DNA of 12,028 nt from Bacteroidales bacterium (GTDB lineage: Bacteria > Bacteroidota > Bacteroidia > Bacteroidales > NBLH01). The stretch spans positions 1-12,028 of the forward strand of contig JAKIUH010000091.1 in NCBI GenBank assembly GCA_021647685.1, written 5' to 3'. Shown here piece after piece: positions 6,792-12,028 of the stretch; the stretch's first letter is position 1, and each line of letters opens with the position of its first letter. The position numbers and the translations under genes were made by a program. The notes under the pieces were generated by a model. That model had not been told where the DNA came from, did no database searches, and saw nothing but the letters and a program-made list of their open reading frames with translations.

Positions 6792-7400
6792 AGAACAACT
6801 GACCCAATAGGATTTAAGATGCCCCCCAAATTTTTATGAAAATATTTCCCAAAAACAGACTGTTCTTATAACATTCCCAAAAACAAACGCATACAATGTA
6901 ATGCTGTTTCGTTAAGAATTGTGTGTAAAATAAATTATTTTAAAGCAGATGGATAAGTTGTTACTTAAAATATTTATATGCTTTTTAGGCTGAAAGCCAT
7001 AGTTAACTTAACCCAATGGCAACGCCTTGGGTTAAATAATCTTAAAGTAGCTCCTTGCCCTGAAAGGGCAAATTAAATTGCACTTACAGTGCGCACATAT
7101 TTCAAATCGCTTACTTTTTACCCAAGGCGCTGCCATTGGGCTTGAATAAATAAGGCTTTCAGCCTGTTAAAAAATTAAGCATAAGTGTTTTTAAATAAGT
7201 CGTTAAATTGGATTAAAAACCGTTTGGTGTCTGGGAATCAAAGACACAACTTCTTATATAGCCTTGTATATAAGTTAGGTAAAAAGTATTTTGTCAATGT
7301 GTGTACTAAGCTCTTGTGATGGGGTCAATCTTAAATCCCTGTTAAATATTAGTACAACCTATTAATCAATAGATTAACATTTATGGGTCAGTTGTTCTGA
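6790..7400. mobile_element. Noncoding segment bounded by 17-bp inverted repeats (MITE-like or relic)
   Basis: TCAGAACAACTGACCCA at 6790-6806 is the exact reverse complement of 7384-7400. A second matching pair lies inside it: GGATTTAAGAT (6810-6820) and ATCTTAAATCC (7328-7338). The right end carries about 40 extra bases between its two blocks. TGT occurs just outside both ends (6787-6789 and 7401-7403), which could be a 3-bp target duplication but may be chance. No open reading frame or transposase was seen inside. Other internal dyads are GTGTCT/AGACAC (7227-7247) and CTTATATA/TATATAAG (7253-7274), and TTCCCAAAAACA is repeated at 6846 and 6874. It could be a nonautonomous element, the relic of a deleted insertion sequence, or a dispersed intergenic repeat. 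Confidence 0.45.
6987..7165. repeat. REP-like nested palindrome with four hairpins
   Basis: The ends AGGCTGAAAGCC (6987-6998) and GGCTTTCAGCCT (7154-7165) are exact reverse complements. Inside them, CCCAATGGCAACGCCTTGGG (7012-7031) pairs with 7121-7140 at 19 of 20 positions, and each of these arms also folds on itself (CCCAA-GGC/GCC-TTGGG). Two more small hairpins sit in the centre: TTGCCC-TGAAA-GGGCAA (7055-7071) and GCACT-TAC-AGTGC (7080-7092). This layout is like the dispersed REP/REPIN-type repeats seen in many Bacteroidota genomes, some of which are moved by IS200-like (RAYT) transposases. No such transposase is present here. Confidence 0.65.
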
Positions 7401-7423
7401 TGTTCGTAGCGAAAAGTCAAAAC

Positions 7424-7445
7424 TTATCCGCCCATTGTCGGATAA
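7424..7445 (-). terminator. Possible terminator hairpin of the thioesterase gene
   Basis: TTATCCG and CGGATAA form a perfect 7-bp stem with an 8-nt loop, 10 bp past the thioesterase stop codon. On the minus strand it is followed by GTTTTGACTTTT, a broken T tract, so it is plausible but not textbook. Confidence 0.5.
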
Positions 7446-7455
7446 AATTCCAGAA

Positions 7456-7869
7456 TTAAGTTTTTTTAAAATAAATTTCCAACTTTTCTAAAAAATCTTG
7501 TGGTGCTTTTCTGGGTTTTCGGGTTTTAGCATCTATAAAAACGAGTGTGGTATATCCTATGTTAAGTAGTTCATTGTTTTGGTTATAAATCTCATATTCA
7601 AATTCAATACGTACCGCAGGCATTTTTACCAATTTTGTTTTTATCGTAAGCAAATCATCATAAAAAGCAGGCTTTAAATATTTAATATTCAAATTCAAAA
7701 CCGGAAGCATAATTCCTTCATCTTCCAAGCTTTTATAACTTATTCCAAAGTTTCTGATTAACTCTGTTCTGCCAACCTCATAATACTGTGGATAAATACC
7801 ATAATAGGCATAGCCCATTTTATCGGTTTCGCCATAGCGAACTCTTATTTTCGTTTCGTGTATAAACAT
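7456..7869 (-). CDS. Acyl-CoA thioesterase, 4HBT / YbgC-FcbC type hot-dog fold
   Basis: At 137 residues this is a full-length single hot-dog-fold thioesterase that probably hydrolyses acyl-CoA in the cytosol. The signature VRYGETDKMGYAYYGIYPQYYEVGRTEL (about 9-37) places the catalytic Asp at D16 and the helix acid and arginine at E31 and R34. The expected LPVLNLNIKYLKPAFYDDLL strand (about 55-74) and the terminal FIDAKTRKPRKAP follow. The His of the classical YHANY motif is replaced by Tyr (Y23), which to my knowledge is common in Bacteroidota homologues, and the neighbouring Asn by Ile (I25). It is a single-gene unit facing away from the yfiR operon, with a hairpin just past its stop. The physiological substrate cannot be told from the sequence. 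YbgC itself links to Tol-Pal in Proteobacteria, but no tol genes are here. Confidence 0.88.
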   Translation of the reverse strand: MFIHETKIRVRYGETDKMGYAYYGIYPQYYEVGRTELIRNFGISYKSLEDEGIMLPVLNLNIKYLKPAFYDDLLTIKTKLVKMPAVRIEFEYEIYNQNNELLNIGYTTLVFIDAKTRKPRKAPQDFLEKLEIYFKKT

Positions 7870-7901
7870 AATTCAGATTTTACGATGCAAAATAATATAA
7901 A

Positions 7902-7925
7902 ACCTTAAATCCACAAACTATATTC
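7902..7925. repeat. 24-bp direct repeat, copy 2
   Basis: This matches 22 of 24 positions of the copy at 6768-6791. It starts 33 bp upstream of the thioesterase start codon, in the divergent spacer between that gene and yfiR. Unlike copy 1, it is not followed by the 17-bp inverted repeat. Confidence 0.6.
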
Positions 7926-8031
7926 TACTGTAAAGCCAAACAATTCAATATTTTCTTTTAAATTTAAATAGTTAATGGCTTTTATCAGTTAAAAATATTT
8001 TAATATTTTTATACAATCATTTTACCAAAAC

Positions 8032-8061
8032 TTGATAGTTCCATTTTTAATATTAATTTTG
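8032..8061 (+). promoter_or_regulatory. Bacteroidota-type promoter of the yfiR-kinase operon
   Basis: A -33 TTG (8032-8034) is followed after 19 bp by TAATTTTG (8054-8061), an exact fit to the TAnnTTTG -7 box at a normal spacing. Transcription would start near 8067, giving a leader of about 30 nt before the ATG at 8096. It is the best promoter in the window. Confidence 0.65.
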
Positions 8062-8095
8062 TTAGATAAAACAGTATCGGGAAATATTTTCCTCT

Positions 8096-8677
8096 ATGAT
8101 CAAAACAATTATAGATAAAAAATTAACCAATAGCCTATTACTAAAAACTTTTGCTATACTATTTATTTGTTTACATTCCTTAAATTTAATTGCCCAGAAA
8201 AATGTAGATGAATATGTATATAAGCGTGCTCTTATTTATAAAATTGCACTTAATTTTATCAAATGGCCTTCACATTCAAAAGTTCATAATAAAAATCTTC
8301 CTTTTGTAATTTCTATTATTGGCGAAGACCCTTTTGAAGGTAAATTAAAAGAGCTTGAACACAATAAGAGTTTAAAAATAAATGATAAGCAAATAATTGT
8401 CAGAAACATTCATTCTATTCAAGAAATTGAAGGAAGTGATATACTTTTTATTTCATCTTCCGAAAAATATGATGTATCAAAAATTATTCAATATACGCAC
8501 GGAAAACCTATTTTAACTTTTGGCGACACAAAAGGCTTTGCCGAAAAAGGGGTAATGATTTTATTATTTAAGCGTGGCGAATATATTCGCTTTTTAATAA
8601 ATAAAAAAGAAGCCGATGCAAGTGGTATATATATCGGAACTCAGTTACTCGGACGTGCTGAAAAAGTAATACGGTAA
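8096..8677 (+). CDS. YfiR family periplasmic protein (DUF4154)
   Basis: This 193-residue exported protein has a hydrophobic signal segment at about 12-33 ending in LIAQ; cleavage is probably near residue 34. The mature part shows the YfiR pattern: ALIYKIALNFIKWP (45-58), FVISIIGEDPFEGKL (70-84), SDILFISSSE (114-123), PILTFGDTKGFAEKGVMI (138-155), and IRFLINKKEADASGIYIGTQLL (164-185). In Pseudomonas YfiR binds and represses the periplasmic CHASE8 domain of the diguanylate cyclase YfiN/TpbB. Here the gene 4 bp downstream encodes a CHASE8 histidine kinase, so YfiR most likely sets that kinase's activity. The mature region contains no cysteine, so the disulfide-based redox control known for P. 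aeruginosa YfiR cannot apply. The gene ends in tandem stops TAATAA. The start fits the promoter at 8032-8061. Confidence 0.88.
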   Translation: MIKTIIDKKLTNSLLLKTFAILFICLHSLNLIAQKNVDEYVYKRALIYKIALNFIKWPSHSKVHNKNLPFVISIIGEDPFEGKLKELEHNKSLKINDKQIIVRNIHSIQEIEGSDILFISSSEKYDVSKIIQYTHGKPILTFGDTKGFAEKGVMILLFKRGEYIRFLINKKEADASGIYIGTQLLGRAEKVIR

Positions 8678-8681
8678 TAAT

Positions 8682-10490
8682 ATGAAGTTTTTACTAAATT
8701 TATCCATTCGTTCAAAAATAACAGTAATTATAGCTATTGTCAGCATCATAGCCATAATTATCGGTTTTTCTATATTAACAATCAATAGTATATCTAACTT
8801 AAAAAAGAACTTGGTTGCACAAAATGCCCTTACAGCACGCTTATTATCCGAGTACATTATTTTTCCCTTAATATTTGATGAAAATGAAGAAGCCGTAGAA
8901 CAAATTAATAAACTTGAAGTTATTGAATTTGTTGAAAAAGTGGAATTATATGATGCAAAAGGAAACTTTTTTGCATCTTACCATAATTTACCGGCAACCA
9001 ATAAAAAATTTGTACAAAAAACATCAACTCATTATTTTGAAAATGATAAACTATACATTATCGAACCGGTAATGAGTAAAGGTGAATTCTTAGGTACCCT
9101 ACTATTTGTTATTTCCACCGAAAATTTACGTCAAAAAGTTAAAGAATACATTCTACTGCTGATTGTTACCGGTATTATAGTAGCATTTTTTGTGGTTTTA
9201 TTGGCAAACTCTTTTCAAAAAATAATTTCTCTACCCATTTTAAAATTAGCAACATCCATACAAAAAATTTCAGAAACAGGAGATTTCTCTATTCGAGTAC
9301 AAAAATGGTATAACGATGAAATTGGCTTTTTATACGATGGATTTAATAATATGCTTGAACAAATTGTAAAACGCGATATTGAAACCCATAGAGCACAAGC
9401 TGCATTAGCCGAATCGCAAGAACAGTTCAGTACTTTTATGGAGTTGCTTCCGGCTGCCGCTTACATTAAAAACCCCGACTCAACTTTTCGTTTTGTTAAT
9501 CGCTTTCTCGTAGAAAACTTTGATGCTGATAAATGGATTGGGAAAAAAATTATTGCTTCATATATGAGTGATGAAAAAGATTTACTGGAAAAAGATGCCC
9601 AAGCATTAAAAGAAAATATCCATTATGAACAAATTAGTTACGATAATAAAAATCAACTAAGGCAGTTTGAAATATGGAAATTCCCAATTCACAGAAAAGA
9701 CAAACCTACACTAATTGGAGGTATAGGCATTGATGTTACCCAACGTAAAGAAGCAGAACGTAAAGTACAATATTATATTCATCAATTAGAAAAAAACAAT
9801 CAAGAATTGGAAGAGTTTAATTATGTTGCCAGCCACGATTTGCGTGAACCATTACGAACCATAACCAGCTACTGCGATTTATTAAGTGAAGATTTGGGTG
9901 AAAATATTAGTTCTGATGTTCAAGAAGATATTAATTTTATTGTCGATGCAGCAACACGTATGAATACTTTGATTCAAGACCTATTACAGCTTTCACGCGC
10001 AGGAAGAGTAGAATATAGTAAAGAACCCGTTGATTTAAACTTTTTAATACAAACCATTGTTTCCGATTTGGAACTAAAAATAAAAGAAACAAATGCAAAA
10101 ATTATATGGAGTAATATACCTATTATTAAGGGTGATGCTGTTCAGTTACGGCGCGTATTCCAGAATTTAATTACCAATGCCATAAAATTCCGTTCGGATA
10201 ATAAGCCAATTGTTAAAATAGAAGCAGAAAAAAAAGATAAAAAAATTATTATTAAAGTTATAGATAATGGCATCGGCATAAAAAAAGAATATCAGGAACA
10301 AATATTTTTACCTTTTAAACGCTTACATTCAAGAAATAAATATGAAGGAACGGGTATCGGATTAGCAATTTGTAAAAAAATTATAGATAGACATAAAGCA
10401 AGTATTAGCATAGAATCGGAAGAAGGAAAGGGAACTACTTTTACAATTGTATTTAATGATGATTTAAACAAAAATGAACTAATAAAATAG
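8682..10490 (+). CDS. CHASE8-HAMP-PAS sensor histidine kinase
   Basis: The 602-residue inner-membrane kinase reads in order: TM1 (about 12-34); periplasmic CHASE8-like domain (about 40-150, with FDENEEAVEQINKLEVIEFV and VELYDAKGNFFASY); TM2 (about 155-176); HAMP (about 177-230); PAS (about 243-357, ending IGIDVTQRKEAER); HisKA with the phosphorylated His in YVASHDLREP (H385); and HATPase_c with N-box FQNLITNAIKF (N499), DNGIGI (528-533) and GTGIGLAI (556-563). The SHDLREP block is typical of phytochrome-like and Rcp1-linked kinases, matching the Rcp1-like regulator encoded 9 bp downstream. The TM-CHASE8-TM-HAMP front is the same module as YfiN/TpbB, but no GGDEF domain is present. The YfiR-like protein encoded just upstream is the likely ligand. 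The PAS domain may add a cytosolic signal. Confidence 0.92.
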   Translation: MKFLLNLSIRSKITVIIAIVSIIAIIIGFSILTINSISNLKKNLVAQNALTARLLSEYIIFPLIFDENEEAVEQINKLEVIEFVEKVELYDAKGNFFASYHNLPATNKKFVQKTSTHYFENDKLYIIEPVMSKGEFLGTLLFVISTENLRQKVKEYILLLIVTGIIVAFFVVLLANSFQKIISLPILKLATSIQKISETGDFSIRVQKWYNDEIGFLYDGFNNMLEQIVKRDIETHRAQAALAESQEQFSTFMELLPAAAYIKNPDSTFRFVNRFLVENFDADKWIGKKIIASYMSDEKDLLEKDAQALKENIHYEQISYDNKNQLRQFEIWKFPIHRKDKPTLIGGIGIDVTQRKEAERKVQYYIHQLEKNNQELEEFNYVASHDLREPLRTITSYCDLLSEDLGENISSDVQEDINFIVDAATRMNTLIQDLLQLSRAGRVEYSKEPVDLNFLIQTIVSDLELKIKETNAKIIWSNIPIIKGDAVQLRRVFQNLITNAIKFRSDNKPIVKIEAEKKDKKIIIKVIDNGIGIKKEYQEQIFLPFKRLHSRNKYEGTGIGLAICKKIIDRHKASISIESEEGKGTTFTIVFNDDLNKNELIK

Positions 10491-10499
10491 AACACTTAT

Positions 10500-10967
10500 A
10501 TGATAATAATGGATAACAAAAATAGTAATTTGGTGGGAGTATTACTTGTTGAAGATAATCCGGCTGATCAACAATTAACAATCAGGGCATTTAAAAAAGG
10601 ACGCGTAAATATTAACTTACAGATAGCAAATGATGGTGTTGAAGCAATGGAATATCTTACCGGAGAAGGAAAATATGCTGACAGAAAAAGCTATCCACTA
10701 CCTGATTTAATTCTGCTGGATATTAACATGCCGCGAATGGATGGGAAACAGGTTTTAAGAGAAATAAAAACAGACCATCATTTAAAAATTATTCCGGTAA
10801 TAATGCTCACTACCTCCGATCAAGAAAAAGACATCACTGACTCATATAATCTGGGGGTAAATGCCTATATTAGTAAACCTGTCCGCATTAATGATTTTAT
10901 GGATGTGGTGCAGAAATTAGAAGATTTTTGGTTTTCACTAAACAAAGTTCCTCCCAAAAATTTTTAA
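10500..10967 (+). CDS. Rcp1-like single-domain response regulator
   Basis: This is a 155-residue stand-alone receiver with no output domain. It has the acidic pocket E18-D19 (LLVEDNPADQQL), the phospho-acceptor D74 (LILLDINMPRMDG), T104 (IMLTTS) and K126 (YISKPV). The extra segment YLTGEGKYADRKSYPLPDL and the FMDVVQKLEDFW end are typical of Rcp1-type regulators paired with phytochrome-like kinases. It lies 9 bp after the CHASE8 kinase and is almost certainly its partner. Having no effector domain, it must act by protein contact or pass phosphate onward, perhaps to the hybrid kinase that follows. An alternative Met three codons later (10509) is possible. Confidence 0.92.
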   Translation: MIIMDNKNSNLVGVLLVEDNPADQQLTIRAFKKGRVNINLQIANDGVEAMEYLTGEGKYADRKSYPLPDLILLDINMPRMDGKQVLREIKTDHHLKIIPVIMLTTSDQEKDITDSYNLGVNAYISKPVRINDFMDVVQKLEDFWFSLNKVPPKNF

Positions 10968-11053
10968 GCTAGAATAAATTTTTACTTATTTATCATAAAA
11001 AATAAATTTAAAATTTCTATTTTTATAAAATTACAAGGCAATTAATAGATTGA
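10968..11053 (+). other. 86-bp AT-rich spacer between the regulator and the hybrid kinase
   Basis: The spacer is almost pure A/T, with no exact TAnnTTTG box and no strong hairpin with a T tract. This fits continued transcription from the yfiR promoter, but a separate weak promoter cannot be excluded. Confidence 0.4.
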
Positions 11054-12028
11054 ATGACAAACACTAATTTATTAAACATATTAATTATAGATGATAATCC
11101 TGCAGATTTGAATATTTTAAACCGTTATCTTAATAAAATTCCTGATTTAGATATTCATCTGATTATGGTTGATAACAGCGAAGAAGGATTCAGGCAGTGT
11201 AGTAATACAAACTTCGATGTAATTTTTGTGGATTATCTGCTGGGAAATGAAAACGGTATTGAATTAATAAAAAAATTTAAAGATATAGGATGCAAATCAG
11301 AATTTATCTTACTTACCGGATATGGTAGCGAAGCAGTAGTAGCCGAAGCATTACGTGTAGGTGCCAGCGACTATCTGAAAAAGAGTACTATGTCGGAACA
11401 TATTCTTGAAAAAACCTTAAAACACATAAAACAAAAAATCTATTCAGAACAGAAAATAAAAAAAACTGAGTCAAAACTTAATTATATTCTTGAACGAACT
11501 TATACAGGTTTAGCTATTTTGGATGAGCGCGGAAGAATTGAAGAAGCAAACGAATCCTACTTGGCAATGATTGGCTTTTCATCATTAGATAATATCATAG
11601 GGCGCTCCGTCCTTGAATGGACGGCAGAATCTTGTAAAATGGATATTATTGAAGTAATTGAAAAATGTAAAAAAGAAGAAAATATTGTTGATTTTGAAGC
11701 TATCTTTGACCGTCCTGATGGAAATCAAACCTATGTTTCTATGAACGGCTTCATGGAAGTTGACGATGGTAAATCACGAATTTTGTTAGTCTGTAAAGAT
11801 ATTACCGAACGAAAAAAATATGAACAACAATTAAAACAAGCAAAAGTAAAAGCCGAAGAATCCGACCATTTAAAATCCGCTTTTTTGGCAAATATGAGCC
11901 ACGAAATACGTACGCCCATGAATGCCATTATCGGTTTTGCCGATTTATTATCGCAGCCGGGTATTACGGATGCGGATAGAGAGGAGTATGTAAAAATTAT
12001 AAAAGAAAGCAGAGTTAGTCTGTTAGAA
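11054..12028 (+). CDS. REC-PAS-HisKA hybrid histidine kinase, 3' end beyond the window
   Basis: An open frame runs from the ATG at 11054 (MTNTNLLNILIIDDNPAD) for 325 codons to the window end with no stop. Residues 1-125 form a receiver: D13-D14 pocket, D60 acceptor (VIFVDYLLGNENG), T88 (LLTGYG) and K109 (ASDYLKKS). Residues about 141-252 form a PAS domain (YTGLAILDERGRIEEANESY, then VCKDITERKKYEQ). A short coiled linker leads to HisKA with H283 in FLANMSHEIRTPMNAIIGF. A HATPase_c domain should follow beyond the window, possibly with more receivers. There is no membrane segment in the visible part, so it is probably cytosolic. It is the fourth gene of the signalling cluster, 86 bp after the Rcp1-like regulator. 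Its N-terminal receiver is a likely phosphate target of the CHASE8 kinase, which is an inference from position. Confidence 0.9.
   Translation, partial: MTNTNLLNILIIDDNPADLNILNRYLNKIPDLDIHLIMVDNSEEGFRQCSNTNFDVIFVDYLLGNENGIELIKKFKDIGCKSEFILLTGYGSEAVVAEALRVGASDYLKKSTMSEHILEKTLKHIKQKIYSEQKIKKTESKLNYILERTYTGLAILDERGRIEEANESYLAMIGFSSLDNIIGRSVLEWTAESCKMDIIEVIEKCKKEENIVDFEAIFDRPDGNQTYVSMNGFMEVDDGKSRILLVCKDITERKKYEQQLKQAKVKAEESDHLKSAFLANMSHEIRTPMNAIIGFADLLSQPGITDADREEYVKIIKESRVSLLE

Noticed and set aside
8645..8857. Minus-strand 70-residue frame over the yfiR-kinase junction
   Set aside because: It is antisense to two clear coding regions and reads the complement of the kinase TM segment.
8682..10490. 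A diguanylate cyclase (YfiN/TpbB) call for the gene after yfiR
   Set aside because: Only the sensory front matches. The output has SHDLREP, DNGIGI and GTGIGL and no GGDEF, so it is a histidine kinase.
10292..10495. Minus-strand 67-residue frame in the kinase ATPase domain
   Set aside because: It is antisense to the conserved DNGIGI and GTGIGL motifs of the kinase.
11731..11928. Minus-strand 65-residue frame in the hybrid kinase
   Set aside because: It is antisense to the PAS end and the HisKA motif SHEIRTP, which are clearly coding on the plus strand.

Overview
The window looks like a chromosomal piece of a low-GC Bacteroidota genome. The evidence is the long Bacteroidota-type QueA N-terminus with its GNLKKWK insertion, -7 boxes of the TAnnTTTG type, no clear Shine-Dalgarno sequences, and sensor kinase and Rcp1-like regulator families common in that phylum. 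No rRNA, tRNA or CRISPR array is visible.

Left half (9-6588), all on the minus strand, in order of transcription: a DUF4143-type AAA ATPase (6588-5182); a SiaB-family GHKL kinase without the usual SiaC partner next to it (4991-4401); a large membrane-anchored protein with a PD-(D/E)XK-like domain, a very long Lys/Glu coiled coil and C-terminal TPRs (3998-1479); and a queA gene (1406-9) whose C-terminal catalytic part is replaced in frame by the back half of a HAD phosphatase. The gaps between the first three genes (190 and 402 bp) suggest separate units. The last two genes are only about 70 bp apart.

Middle (6589-7455): about 870 bp without a gene, rich in dyads. A 17-bp perfect inverted repeat bounds a roughly 610-bp noncoding segment, and a four-hairpin REP-like palindrome (6987-7165) sits inside it. 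A near-copy of the sequence just outside its left end recurs at 7902-7925, beyond the thioesterase gene (7869-7456, minus).

Right half (8096-12028), plus strand: a signalling operon led by a good Bacteroidota promoter (8032-8061). The order is a YfiR-like periplasmic protein, then 4 bp, a TM-CHASE8-TM-HAMP-PAS histidine kinase, then 9 bp, an Rcp1-like single-domain response regulator, then 86 bp, a REC-PAS-HisKA hybrid kinase cut by the window end. The front end copies the Pseudomonas YfiR/YfiN (TpbB) input module, but the output is a phosphorelay instead of a diguanylate cyclase. The most notable points are this rewired YfiR module, the QueA/HAD chimera, the membrane nuclease-like/TPR protein, and the nested palindromic element.
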